Shown: in pieces, positions 8,103 through 17,230 of the stretch
Layout: every line of letters starts with the position of its first letter
Numbering within the stretch: the stretch's first letter is position 1
Source of the DNA: Bin87 sp965203195
GTDB taxonomy: Bacteria > Chloroflexota > Dehalococcoidia > Lucifugimonadales > UBA3495
Assembly (NCBI GenBank): GCA_965203195.1
Contig: OZ241860.1
Span: 2,790,001 to 2,854,000 of the forward strand
Length of the DNA stretch: 64,000 nucleotides
Reading direction: 5' to 3'
Position numbers and translations under genes: made by a program
Notes under the pieces: generated by a model
What the model was told of the DNA's origin: nothing
Databases searched by the model: none
What the model saw: the letters and a program-made list of their open reading frames with translations, nothing else

Positions 8103-8314
8103 TTATCGCACCTGCCCCGCCCGCCAGCCGACAATGAAAGCGCCCAACATAATAGCGCCGTCGCGGGTCAGCCACTGCGCGGTAGCGAGGAGTTCGGCTT
8201 GCGCCTCCGTCAGCTGGGGCTCCGCGAGGTAGGCCAGCCAGACTATGGTAGCGTAACCGCATATGGTAAGGCCGCCGAGCAGGAACAAGCCCGCCAGGAT
8301 GTGGAACCATCTTA
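8103..8314 (-). CDS. Small membrane protein (start uncertain)
   Basis: The minus-strand frame reads RVIRWFHILAGLFLLGGLT, a second hydrophobic stretch IVWLAYLAE, a charged loop and GAIMLGAFIVGWRAGQVR: two to three transmembrane segments in about 70 residues. The frame is open back to 8328 but has no ATG; the first usable codon is TTG at 8288, inside the first membrane span, so the true start is unclear. It overlaps the end of another membrane-protein fragment. No family recognised. Confidence 0.45.
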
Positions 8315-8424
8315 TGACGCGACGAGGCTTTCAGTTGTCCTGTCTTTGACGCCGGTGTCCTGACGGCTCTGCCGGATCCTGGTCACGATCGCACAGCCGG
8401 CGAGGGCGAAGCCGGCCGCAAAAA
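8312..8424 (-). pseudogene. C-terminal stub of a membrane protein cut by IS1-like remnant
   Basis: The frame ends with LLLFAAGFALAGCAIVTRI and a short polar tail ESLVAS followed by TAA. Upstream of about 8425 the bases belong to an IS1-like remnant in the opposite orientation, so the 5' part of this gene has been removed. One membrane span is visible. It overlaps the next small membrane gene. Confidence 0.4.
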
Positions 8425-8425
8425 G

Positions 8426-9025
8426 GAGCAGGCCATCAATATGTACGGTGAAGGCATGGCGGTGGCCGCCATCAGCCGGGTTTTGGAAGTCAAGCCGGGC
8501 GCCGTGTACGAATGGGTCAAAAAATCCGGTGGGCCTTGGGCGTTTGGGCTTGGGTGACGATGCAACGCCAGTGGTGGGGCGTTGTGCCGGCCATATCTTT
8601 TGACGGGATGTGGACTTGCCAGCGGGCGCGGCGGGGGAAGAAGCGGCAGGAGGTGTGGATCTGGACGGCGGTGATTGAGCTGCCTGATGGCCGGCGGCGC
8701 GAGGACTTTGAGGTGGGCGACCGCAGTGGGGATACTTTTTTGCGGTGGTACGAGAGGCTGCCGGAAGCGGAGCGGTATTACAGCGATGACTGCGGGGTGT
8801 CGGGGAACTGGCTGCCTGCGGAGCGGCGCATAGTGTAGAGGGCAGGGGGAAGCCGGCGAACCGGAACGAAGGGCTGCACTCGGAGTATCGGGGGCGGTTG
8901 AAGCGATTGGCGCGGGCGACTACGGGCTGTAAGAAGCCGGTATGGGTATTGCGTGGTTCGCTGGCGGGTTTTATTTGCGTCCGCGGCGGGGCCAAAAATC
9001 CGATGTCAGCGCGTGTTGAAAATAC
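8426..9025 (+). mobile_element. Decayed IS1-like element, copy B
   Basis: Homology to copy A begins at the helix-turn-helix part of insA (EQAIN/MYGEGMAVAAIS) and runs to a recognisable right terminal repeat at 9005-9025. The zinc ribbon and left end are missing. insB is broken by a TAG at 8836-8838 and a frameshift before KRLARATTG, and the slippery run is only six A. It cannot transpose. Confidence 0.85.
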
Positions 9026-9118
9026 TGCGCCCAGAATATGCCCAGTGCCCGCCAGGGGCCGACGGTGTACCTTGCTGGCATTATGGAAGGGCGCCTATTT
9101 TCGAGCGCACCCGCCGCC

Positions 9119-11326
9119 TTACGCCTGGAACCCCAGCTCCCGCGCCCGTTCCAAATCCGCCGTCGCCTGCTCCCCGTTGCCCAGCACGCCATGCGAAACG
9201 CTCCGGTTAAAGTAGGCCAGCGCATAATCCGCCCTGACCCCAATGGCACGGGTAAAGTCCAGCACCGCGTTGCCGTGCTCTCCCCGCCGCCGCCACGCCA
9301 GCCCCCGGTTGTACCACGCTTCCGCCAGATTAGGATTGGCCTCAATGGCCCGGTCATAATCCGCCATTGCTCGCTCGTCATTCCCCAGCCGGGCCCAGGC
9401 CAGCCCGCGGTCACTGTAAATTTCCGCGGCGTCCCCATCCGCTGCGACCAGCTCCAGTGCCACGGTGTAATCGTCCACAGCCCGTTCGTACTCCTCCCAC
9501 TCCAAATAGTAGTACAGTCCCCGCAGATGCCAGTTTTCCGGGTCATCCGGGTCATCGGCAATGGCTTGGTCATACTCCGAACTGTCGCCGCACAGGCGTA
9601 TGACGAAAGCGCGAGCCCCGCTGTAAGCGTCGGCGTCAGGAGCTATCGCGATAGCCAAGTCAATATCCTTAATCGCCTGTTCGCATTCCCCCATCATAGC
9701 ATGGGTAAAGCCTCGGGCGAAGTAGGCTTGGGCATCCTGCGAGTTTAATCCAATAACGGCAGTGCAGTCCGCTATGGCCAAGTCATATTCCCATTGCGCA
9801 GAGTAGGCATCGCTTCGGTTGCGGTAGGCTTGGACATCCTGCGGGTCCAGCTCAATGGCGGCGGTGTAGTCCGCTATGGCCAAGTCATATTCCCATTGCT
9901 CGGTGTAGGCATCGCCCCGGTCTTTGTAGGCTTGAGCATACTGCGGGTCCAGCTCAATGGCGGTAGTGTAGTCCGCTATGGCCTGATCATAATCCCTTTG
10001 CCCAGCGTAGGCACTGCCCCGGCCGCAGTATACTTGGGCATCCTGAGGGTCCAGGTCAATGGCGACGGTGTAGTCCGCAATAGCTTGGCCATAATCCCCT
10101 TGCCCAGCGTAAGCAGCCAGCAGAGCATAGGTAGCACCTCGGATGGCGTGGGCTTGGGCATATTGCGGGTTCAACTCGATGGCGGTAGTGTAATCCGCAA
10201 TGGCCCGTTCAAAATCCTCTTGCGCACCATAGGCATGGCCTCGAGCGATGTAAGCTCTATCGTCCTGCGGGTCCAGCTCAATGAGGGCGGTATAGTCCGC
10301 AACGGCCGAGTCATAATCCCCTTGCTTAGCGTAGGCAATGCCTCGGATCCTATAGGCTTCGGTAAATTGCGGGTTCAGCCCGATGACGACAGTATAGTCC
10401 GCTATGGTCCGATGATAATCCCCTAGCATACCGTATGCAAAACCCCGGAGCATATAGGCTTGGGCATCCTGCCGGTTCAGCCTGATAGCAACGGTGTATT
10501 CCGCAATGGCTCGGCCATACTCTCCCTGCTCAAAGTAGGCAATGGCTCGGTCGAAAACACCGTCATCGGTTTCAGATGTTGCGACAACCGGGGGAACGGT
10601 CGGCGGCATGGCGTCCGCCATGCCTAGTGTGGGCGGCCCGCCACCTTCCGGCAGGCGCAAACTAGCGCGGCCGGGTTCAAAGCGCGGTTGCCGGGTTAAT
10701 TCCTGGGTTACGGCAATCAGCGTCTCCAGCTTGTCATTGATGTCGTCGAGGTCTGACCGGGGCGTAGCCGTCGGTTGCCCGTACATCAAACCGCCTAGTT
10801 CCCGCTTCAGCTCGTCGACCTGATGCGCCGCATCGTCAGCAGAAAACCGACGCAGCAAAATAGCAACCTGGCCCAGCGCCTCATAAGGTTCGTAATCGCA
10901 CTTGGCACTATCGTGCTGCCCCACATAGTAGTTGCGAATGGAACGCACGTTCAAGGCAATCTGCCGTACCTCCCAATGCCCGCGCCCTCCAAAGCGGGGC
11001 TTGAACACTACAAACCAGTGATCCAGCATCGCTCGCAACACCTCCGACGCGTCGGAGGTGCCACGCAACGTTGACAGCATACGCCGGCCACCATTCCCGG
11101 ATTGGTAATGCTCAAAACCTTTGGCCGTCACCATATCAGCCACCACCGGCCCGAGGGCGGCGGCCAGAATGCCAACGGCTTTCACGACCATGAAGTGATG
11201 GTCGTCATTATGTACGGGCGTAGTCATCACAGCTCCCACCGCTATCATACTCACGGCCGGCCCGGTTAGCAACCCCGCCGCCGGAGCAGCAGGCAGCGTT
11301 TCCAATCGGGCGATTTGACGACGCAT
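9119..11326 (-). CDS. HEPN-like/TPR repeat protein
   Basis: About 735 residues if ATG 11326 is used; the frame is open further to 11872 but that extension is GC-driven and unlike protein. Two hydrophobic stretches (residues about 12-35 and 45-67) precede a segment with RQIALNVRSIRNYYVGQHDS and ALGQVAILLRRFS, which resembles an all-helical HEPN domain of the Swt1 type with its R-N-x-x-x-x-x-H signature (residues 131-138). From about residue 265 to the end there are roughly a dozen TPR units of the pattern YDQAIADYTxAIELDPQxAQAY. It probably acts as a scaffold or sensor; a similar architecture occurs at 50597-52486. It does not sit in an obvious operon. Confidence 0.75.
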   Translation of the reverse strand: MRRQIARLETLPAAPAAGLLTGPAVSMIAVGAVMTTPVHNDDHHFMVVKAVGILAAALGPVVADMVTAKGFEHYQSGNGGRRMLSTLRGTSDASEVLRAMLDHWFVVFKPRFGGRGHWEVRQIALNVRSIRNYYVGQHDSAKCDYEPYEALGQVAILLRRFSADDAAHQVDELKRELGGLMYGQPTATPRSDLDDINDKLETLIAVTQELTRQPRFEPGRASLRLPEGGGPPTLGMADAMPPTVPPVVATSETDDGVFDRAIAYFEQGEYGRAIAEYTVAIRLNRQDAQAYMLRGFAYGMLGDYHRTIADYTVVIGLNPQFTEAYRIRGIAYAKQGDYDSAVADYTALIELDPQDDRAYIARGHAYGAQEDFERAIADYTTAIELNPQYAQAHAIRGATYALLAAYAGQGDYGQAIADYTVAIDLDPQDAQVYCGRGSAYAGQRDYDQAIADYTTAIELDPQYAQAYKDRGDAYTEQWEYDLAIADYTAAIELDPQDVQAYRNRSDAYSAQWEYDLAIADCTAVIGLNSQDAQAYFARGFTHAMMGECEQAIKDIDLAIAIAPDADAYSGARAFVIRLCGDSSEYDQAIADDPDDPENWHLRGLYYYLEWEEYERAVDDYTVALELVAADGDAAEIYSDRGLAWARLGNDERAMADYDRAIEANPNLAEAWYNRGLAWRRRGEHGNAVLDFTRAIGVRADYALAYFNRSVSHGVLGNGEQATADLERARELGFQA

Positions 11327-11806
11327 CCTGATCAACCGGCCCAATTCCGGCCCCAAAATGGGACTGGGCCAGCGTGTCGCCCCAATGGCGGCCGTGATAA
11401 TATATTCGGGATTGCCCGTAGAGCATGGCTTGGGATGTGTCAGATGTGCCAAAGGAATGACGAAAAAGAAATCGCGCCGGGGAGCACCCGCCCGCCCCGG
11501 CCCAGCCTGGCGGCCTTCGTGGCCAACCAGCGCAACGCCGGGCTGCCCTGGCGCCGCACGCTGGCCCTGATTGCGGCCAATACCTGGCGTAAGATACGCG
11601 CCGGCCAAAACTGCTGCGGCAACCTGGCCCAGCCGGGATGTTGACGGCGCTGACCCCGGCCGGCGTGTCCGGCATAAACGCAAAGCAGGCTCCCCGATTG
11701 CGCGGCAAGGGGATTCCGCCGCCCGGCCCTGGCAACGCCGCGCCGCGTCCCGTCCCAATCCGGTCCCCGCCGCGGCGGCGCCCCCCCGCTCGCGGAGCAA
11801 CCGGCA
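11327..11806. other. Non-coding stretch between divergent genes
   Basis: 480 bases between the HEPN/TPR start and the acyltransferase start. Overlapping open frames exist in several phases, as expected at this GC content, but none has a start signal or recognisable composition. I see no repeat, terminator or strong promoter here. Confidence 0.5.
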
Positions 11807-12906
11807 ATGACGCGATTTCACGACCTGGACGCGTTGCGCGCCGGCGCCATGTTGCTGGGAATCGTGTTGCACGGAACTCTATTCCTCCTGCCGGACACGA
11901 TTTGGCCCGAGCTGGACTACGCCTACGAAGTCGAGCCCGCGCGCAACCCCTACATCTGGCTGCTGTTGCTGATTCACGGGATGCGAATGCCCCTTTTCTT
12001 TATGTTGAGCGGGTTTTTCACCGCGATGCTGTGGCACTCCCGCGGGCTGCGGCGCCTGGCCGAACACCGCCTCAAGCGCATCGCCCTGCCGCTGCTGGTC
12101 GGTATGTTCACCGTCATCCCGGCTACCCACTGGCTGGCGGCGGGAAGGGAGTTCCACCCGGCCGCCTGGCCGCTGGTCTGGCTGGACGGGTTTTACCACC
12201 TCTGGTTCCTGTGGTATCTGCTGCTGCTGGCCGGGGGCTTTATGCTGGCGGCGCGGCTGGGCTTGCAGTTCCGGCGCCGGCTGTGGTGGTGGCCGGTTCC
12301 GCTGACGCTGCTGCCCCAGTACTTCAACCGGGAAAGCTTTGGCGCCGATACGCCCACGGGCCCGCTGCCGGAGCCGGCCATAATCGGCCTGTACGCCGTC
12401 TTTTTCGCCTTCGGGGTCTTTTCTACCGGCGGGACCTGGCGCCGCGCCGCTGGTGGACGGCAGGGATGCCTCTGGCCTTGTTCATTTTCCCCGTCGGAGT
12501 AGCATTTTCCCACCCCGACGAAGCGCAGACCACGGCGGCGGAGGCATTATGGTGGCTGGTCGCCGCCGCCCTGCTGAAAGCCGCCTACGCCTGGTTGATG
12601 GCCTTCGGAATGATGGGCCTGTTCCGGTGGACAATGGCGAGGGAACGGTTCTGGGTGCGGTATATGTCGGATGCGTCTTATTGGATGTACATTGCTCACT
12701 TGCCGCTGGTAATTGCCGGGCAGCGACTGGCGGCCAGTTGGTCGGCCAACCCGCACTTGGCTTTTGCCCTGATTCTGGTCGGCGTTACCGTCACCTTGCT
12801 ACTGGCTTACCAGGCGGGCGTGCGCTATACCCCGATTGGAACGATGCTCAACGGCAAACGCGTCCGGCAGGGCGCCCCGCCGGCGGTGCAACCCACTTCG
12901 GCCTGA
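11807..12906 (+). pseudogene. Acyltransferase 3 family membrane protein, frameshifted
   Basis: The N-terminal frame (11807-about 12430) has the family opening RFHDLDALRAGAMLLGIVLHG, with the catalytic-type His after the first span, and further membrane helices (LLLLIHGMRMPLFFMLSGFF, FYHLWFLWYLLLLAGG). Around 12420-12450 the coding switches to another frame that continues MPLALFIFPVGVAF, FWVRYMSDASYWMYIAHLPL and ends at 12906. One indel accounts for this. Proteins of this family O-acylate surface glycans or lipids. GGAG precedes the ATG. It is a pseudogene unless the indel is a sequencing error. Confidence 0.85.
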
Positions 12907-13306
12907 CTGACCAGATCGCCACAGCGAAACTCAATGCGAGCGCCGGCCGCGGCATTGCGCGGACGGGTGCGGCAGTATGCCCGGGCCACGGCGGCGATGC
13001 TGGGCCGGGCTTCGCCGCGAAAGCCCAGGGTGGCCACGGATTCCAGGTCGGCCACGGCGGTCAGCTTGCTGGTGGCATGATGCCGGAAGGCCAGTACCAG
13101 TTCGCCGGCGGGGATGCCGCAGCCATCATCGGTGACGCTGATTTCGGCCACGCCGCCCTGGCGGATGGTTACGGCAATGCGGGCGGCGCCGGCGTCCAGG
13201 GCGTTTTCGACCAGTTCCTTGACCACCGAGGCGGGGCGCTCAATGACTTCGCCGGCGGCGATCTGGGCGGCAGCTGCTGAATGGGCATTGGCTGGGTTTA
13301 AGCGAC
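12905..13306 (-). pseudogene. mutL: N-terminal fragment of DNA mismatch repair protein MutL
   Basis: About 133 residues of the GHKL ATPase: AAQIAAGEVIERPASVVKEL, VENALDAGAARI, VTDDGCGIPAGEL, FRHHATSKL and TLGFRGEARPSIAAVA, i.e. ATP-binding motifs I-III. The 5' side is cut by the MITE that begins at 13307 (the first few residues before AAQIAAGEV are lost) and the 3' side stops at the end of the acyltransferase gene, so about 75% of the protein is absent. GEAR replaces the usual GEAL in motif III. Non-functional. Confidence 0.88.
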
Positions 13307-13424
13307 GGTAGCGTTTCTTTTCAGGTGATTTGGCTGGCAGCCCATCTCTCCTGCGCCGGCCGGCGTCCATAAACATAACTTGGATTCCGGCGCAGGCCGG
13401 AATGCGAAAAAACTAAACCACCTA

Positions 13425-14277
13425 GGGCGTGTCACTAAATTATTTTGGCCCACAGCGCCAAAGCGCGTATCCGGCAAATCGCCAGGTACGACGCCGCATT
13501 CTTCGCATAACGCGTCGCCACTCCGCGCCACTCCTTCAACTTGCCAAATCCATTCTCCACCAAATGACGCGCCTGGTACAACGCACGGTCATACTCCCGC
13601 GCCACCTTCCGATTGCGCTTCGGCGGTATCACCGCCTCCATCCCGCGCGCCCGCGCCGCCGCCAACACACGGTTGGTGTCATAGCCCCGATCCGCCAGCA
13701 AATGCTCCGCCGCAATGCCATCAATCAATGCCTCCGCTTGAGTACAATCGGCCACCGTTCCCGCCGTGGCCAGCATCCGAACCGGCATTCCGTGGGCGTC
13801 CACCGCCAAGTGGAGTTTAGTAGTCAGCCCCCTTTGGTGCGACCCACCGCCTGATTGCCCCCCACCGCCCCTGTGCCGTGCTGATGCACTTTGACATAGC
13901 TGCCGTCAATCATCAGCCACTCCAAATCAGGGTCGTTGGCCAGAGTGTCCAGGAGTCGCTGCCATGTGCCGTCCTTCTGCCAATTGCGGAAGCGATTGTA
14001 GGTAGAACCCCAGTGTCCGTAGTCCGGAGGCAGGTCGCGCCAGGGCGCGCCGGTGCGCAAGACCCAGAATACGCCGTTGATGAAGCGGCGGTTGTTCTGT
14101 GCGGGGCGTCCCACTTTGCCGGGGCCGCCGGGGAGGAGCGGTTCCAGCGCTTCCCAGGCGCGGTCGGAAATGTCGTGGCGGCGATAGGCGGCAGTCGTGG
14201 TCATGGGAGTAACCTCCGGTTGGGCATTGCTTGTCGGAGCCATTCTAGCGCCAAACCCTCAATTTAATGACACGCCC
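13425..14277. mobile_element. IS5-family (IS427-group-like) insertion sequence
   Basis: 853 bp with terminal repeats GGGCGTGTCACTAAATT at left and GGGCGTGTCATTAAATT (inverted) at right, flanked by TA on both sides, matching the 2-3 bp duplication typical of this group. It carries one transposase made from two overlapping frames on the minus strand and is inserted inside the right terminal repeat of a MITE. All parts look intact, so it may be active. Confidence 0.92.
13435..14204 (-). CDS. IS5-family transposase (orfA/orfB, -1 frameshift)
   Basis: orfA (14204 to 13824) opens MTTTAAYRRHDISDRAWEAL and has the DUF4096-like N-terminus FINGVFWVLRTGAPWRDLP and the first catalytic Asp in WLMIDGSYVKVHQHG. 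orfB (to 13435) has AVDAHGMPVRML, the second Asp in LLADRGYDTN and the Glu in LVENGFGKLKEW. The frames meet at AAAGGGGGC near 13826; a -1 shift there gives the expected RTKGGLTTKLHLAVD junction. This slippery type is standard for the group. Confidence 0.9.
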
Positions 14278-14302
14278 TAAAACGAAACACTACCCGCGCT
14301 TT

Positions 14303-15052
14303 AGGGCTATCGCATATGGGAAATTGCGGTGCTCGGTATGATGGTAGCAGACGCCGCCTGGCGTAGAATGAAATTGAAGAAGTAGAGGTGATGCCGCCAT
14401 GACCGAGTTCGCCAACCTGTTCAGGGCCCTGGAAGTCCCCCCGCGCCAGAAACGCCCGCCGCCATTCCCGCCACGACATCACATCCTGGCAATCGCCTTT
14501 GGCGCCATGCTCTGCGGCGGCCAGACCAGCGCCGATATGGAGCTTTTCGGCCACGCCAAACAGGAACTCCTGCGATCCTTCCTGAAACTGGAAAACGGCA
14601 TCCCCAGCCACGATACAGGTTCCCGGCTCCCGGGTATGCTGGATCCCGCCGCTTTCCAGCAGTGGTTCACAGGCTTTATGCGGCAGTTTGCCGAAGGCGG
14701 TGGGGTTATACTGGCGGTGGACAGGAAAACCTTGCGCCGTTCTTACGACCGGGCGGAGCAGTGCTCCCCACTGCATCCGGTCAGTGCCTGGGCCGAGGAG
14801 CAGCGGCTGGCGCTAGGACAATTGGCCGTGGACGCCGAATCCAACGCGATTACAGCGCTGCCCAGGCTGCTGGAAATGCTAACTCTGTGGGGCAAAGTGG
14901 TTACCGCCGATGCCATGCGCTGACATCGTCAAGTGGCGCAGCAGATGATTGAGCAGGGCGGCGATTACGCCCTGGCCTTGAAGGGCAACCAGGGTCATCT
15001 GCGGGATGACGTGCAGTTGTTTCGGGACGACCCGGCCACGCCGCTGGCCTAG
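14303..15052 (+). pseudogene. ISAs1-family transposase remnant
   Basis: A terminal repeat AGGGCTATCGCATATGG starts at 14303, and the transposase frame opens at 14399 (MTEFANLFRALEVPP). Family features follow: HHILAIAFGAMLCGG, VDRKTLRRSYDRA (first Asp, but DGK is changed to DRK), HPVSAWAEEQRLALGQL and VVTADAM (second Asp). The codon after M-R is TGA (14921-14923), where the family has Cys (DAMGCQ), and the frame then continues QVAQQMIEQGGDYALALKGNQ to a TAG at 15050. The last 150 residues with the catalytic Glu are missing. Dead element; its terminal repeat is shared with the MITE at 23707-23867. Confidence 0.88.
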
Positions 15053-15220
15053 GTAGGGATTTCTAAAAATCGAATGCCGGAATTCGCCGATTACGAAATC
15101 AGCCCTGAAAAGCGAATCCGCATCCGATTCCGCCGCTTGGATGACCGTTTCGCGCAATCGGGATTATACCTGATTCCAGCCCGAAAGCCAGTGCCTTCCG
15201 CCTTCAAAGCGCAACGTGGA

Positions 15221-15256
15221 AAAGCAAAAAGGCTGGCGCACAACCGCGCCAGCCTT
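15221..15256 (-). terminator. Rho-independent terminator of the IS4-like transposase
   Basis: Perfect 11-bp stem (15229-15239 with 15246-15256, AAGGCTGGCGC) and a 6-base loop; on the minus strand the stem is followed by TTTTTGCTTT. It lies 52 bases past the transposase stop. Confidence 0.85.
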
Positions 15257-15307
15257 GACCCGCCGCAACCGCCCGCAACCAACAGCCGCCAGCTCAAAAG
15301 CCTCCGG

Positions 15308-16708
15308 CTACGCCGCTGCCGCCAAGCCATCATCGGCCGGCTGCCACGCCGCCGACCGCTTCAACGCCAGCAACCCTATGGCCTGCCGCATTATCGCCGT
15401 CAGCAACACCCGGGTCCGCACCTTCTCCAGGCCACGATAGCAGTGCCGCTCCAAAACCGATGTCCCCTTCCACACCGAATACATCCGCTCCACGCTTTCG
15501 CGCATCCGGTACAACTCCCTCCACTCCGGGCTATTCCGCCGGTACGGATAACCGAACAGCCGCGCATCCGACTGCGGGTCCACCCAAACCTCATCGCCCT
15601 CTACTTGGCAGCCCTTGACGCTGCGCCGCGCTTTGCGCCGGAAGCAGCCTCCGCCGCCGGCCAGGCACTCGTCCGAAAGCCGATAGACATAGCAACCGGC
15701 GTCGCCATCAGTGCGAACATATTCCAGCGGCGCTCCATCCGAGCAAGTGGGTACGCCATCGTTGGTATAGACACCGTAATGCAACCGGCCACGCCCGACC
15801 CGTTTCTTGCGAATCACAGGCGCAATGCTCAATTCCAGCAAATAGGAATAATGCTTGACGGCATCGTAGCCTCGGTCAGTGCTGCACGCCGCCGGATCCA
15901 GCCAGTCATAGGATGCCAAGGCTGTGTCAACCAGCTCCGACAGCAGCAGGGAATCGCCGGCGCTGTTAGTCGTAACCACAATGGAAATCGGCAGTCCGGT
16001 CGCCGCATCGCACAGCGTATGCGCTTTGTAGCCGAAGACCCACTTCCGGCCGCCCGGCGCGCTGGCATGATGTTTCTTGGTCCAGGACGCTTCCGGGTCG
16101 CTGGTTTCCTCAGTCCGCACACGCGGCTTCCACCGGCCGTCGCGCCCCTCGGCTACGGCCTTCTGCCGCTCCGCGGCGTCCTCGGCGTCGTAGTGGGCTT
16201 GCAGCTTGGCGGAAACTTGCCGGACGTGGCGATTAGGGTTGGCGTGCGTGGCAACCGTAGTAGAGTCCGCGCCGAGGAACCTGCCGAAGCCCGGACATCC
16301 GCTCCGGATTCGGTCTGTCAAAGCAATGAAAAGTTCCGCCAGCGCATCGGGGTTGGCGGCGAGTCGCTGATACACCGCGCAGAAAACCTGCTGGGACGGG
16401 ATTTTGCCCTCAAAGCCGCACACGGCGCGCCGGGCCGGATTATTGCGCAACTGCCAGGTCAGCGCCGCCACGCTGGGCACGGCCGCGTCAGGATGAGCCA
16501 CCAGCAACAGAGCGCGCACAATAGCCTCGCGGCTGTAAGCAGGCCGGCCCATAACCTTGCCCTTTGGCGTCCTGGGCCTGCGCGGAAAGAGACGCGCCAC
16601 CAGCCCGACGACGTCAATCAATGCCAAAGCCGCGCCGGCAGCGGCCAAATCGCCGTCGCCGTCGGCTTGCGCATTTTTCCGTCGTGCTATACTATCGCAA
16701 ACGCCCAT
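15308..16708 (-). CDS. DDE transposase, IS4/IS1182-like
   Basis: 466 residues, intact. The N-terminal domain contains GRPAYSREAIVRALLL, the catalytic core has FLGADSTTVATHANP (Asp 1), KWVFGYKAHTLCDAATG, STDRGYDAVKHYSYL (Asp 2) and YRMRESVERMYSVWKG (Glu), ending LTAIMRQAIGLLALKR. Expected role is cut-and-paste transposition. I could not identify convincing terminal repeats: the left boundary is probably before the terminator at 15221 and the right between 16710 and 16850. A start nearer residue 53 (MGRPAYS) is possible. The opposite strand has a long empty frame that is a shadow. Confidence 0.85.
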   Translation of the reverse strand: MGVCDSIARRKNAQADGDGDLAAAGAALALIDVVGLVARLFPRRPRTPKGKVMGRPAYSREAIVRALLLVAHPDAAVPSVAALTWQLRNNPARRAVCGFEGKIPSQQVFCAVYQRLAANPDALAELFIALTDRIRSGCPGFGRFLGADSTTVATHANPNRHVRQVSAKLQAHYDAEDAAERQKAVAEGRDGRWKPRVRTEETSDPEASWTKKHHASAPGGRKWVFGYKAHTLCDAATGLPISIVVTTNSAGDSLLLSELVDTALASYDWLDPAACSTDRGYDAVKHYSYLLELSIAPVIRKKRVGRGRLHYGVYTNDGVPTCSDGAPLEYVRTDGDAGCYVYRLSDECLAGGGGCFRRKARRSVKGCQVEGDEVWVDPQSDARLFGYPYRRNSPEWRELYRMRESVERMYSVWKGTSVLERHCYRGLEKVRTRVLLTAIMRQAIGLLALKRSAAWQPADDGLAAAA

Positions 16709-17005
16709 CTTGGATTTGCCGGTCCGGGAGAGGCAACCGAGGCCGTCGGAGGTAGCAACTCCGGCGGTCTCACCCTAGTTTCAGTGCGTCCGACGCGGCA
16801 GTCAGAACGCTTGGACAATCATACTATATCAGTGTATCCATAGCAATGGATTCGAGACAATTCACTCAAGTTCCACAGGGCAGATATGTTCCATTTCACC
16901 TTCGGGAACCGGCGTGGCAAACCTTGTCAGCAAGGCAACCATAGTGGTATGGTAATAAGCCAGCAGGCTTTAGCTTGGCCGCCACGCCCCCGGAGGAACG
17001 AAACC

Positions 17006-17230
17006 ATGGCTTATGTCAAGATTGACGGCTTTCTGTGCGAACGCTGTTCCCACCGCTGGAGCCCCAAGCAGCCGGGGTTGCCGGAGCCCAAGGTCTGCCC
17101 CAAGTGCAAGAGCTACCAGTGGAACTCGTCCCGGATGCGCCCGCCCAAGGCTGCCCCCTACCGCAACGCCCCGGCCCTGGCCCGCAGGGCTGCTCTGACT
17201 GGGCAGACACCGACGACCGCCGTGCGCTAA
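17006..17230 (+). CDS. Small zinc-ribbon protein
   Basis: 74 residues, MAYVKIDGFLCERCSHRW then VCPKCKSYQWN: two C-x-x-C knuckles 19 residues apart, a rubredoxin/zinc-ribbon type metal site, followed by a basic Pro/Ala-rich tail. GGAGG nine bases before the ATG supports this start over upstream in-frame codons. Function unknown; such proteins often bind nucleic acid. Confidence 0.75.
   Translation: MAYVKIDGFLCERCSHRWSPKQPGLPEPKVCPKCKSYQWNSSRMRPPKAAPYRNAPALARRAALTGQTPTTAVR

Larger units (their letters stand above)
13307..14294. mobile_element. MITE related to the Mutator-like IS, interrupted by an IS5-family element
   Basis: Outer ends GGTAGCGTTTCTTTTCAGG (13307) and, inverted at 14294, the sequence CTACC preceded by AACGAAACA form terminal repeats of the same family as the IS at 27216-28299. 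Removing the inserted IS5 element (13425-14277) and one TA leaves about 133 bp with no coding capacity, i.e. a miniature element mobilised in trans. It borders the truncated mutL. Confidence 0.7.

Noticed and set aside
9119..11326. CRISPR-like repeats from the regular about 102-bp periodicity
   Set aside because: The periodicity is the coding repeat of TPR units; repeats are diverged and in frame. No CRISPR array or cas gene is seen in the window.
14921..14923. Selenocysteine in the ISAs1 transposase
   Set aside because: The gene is otherwise truncated, its first catalytic motif is altered and no hairpin of suitable position follows the TGA.
15074..16843. Long plus-strand open frame (589 codons) opposite the IS4-like transposase
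   Set aside because: Composition is Arg/Pro/Gln-rich without motifs, and the opposite strand encodes an intact transposase with all catalytic residues.
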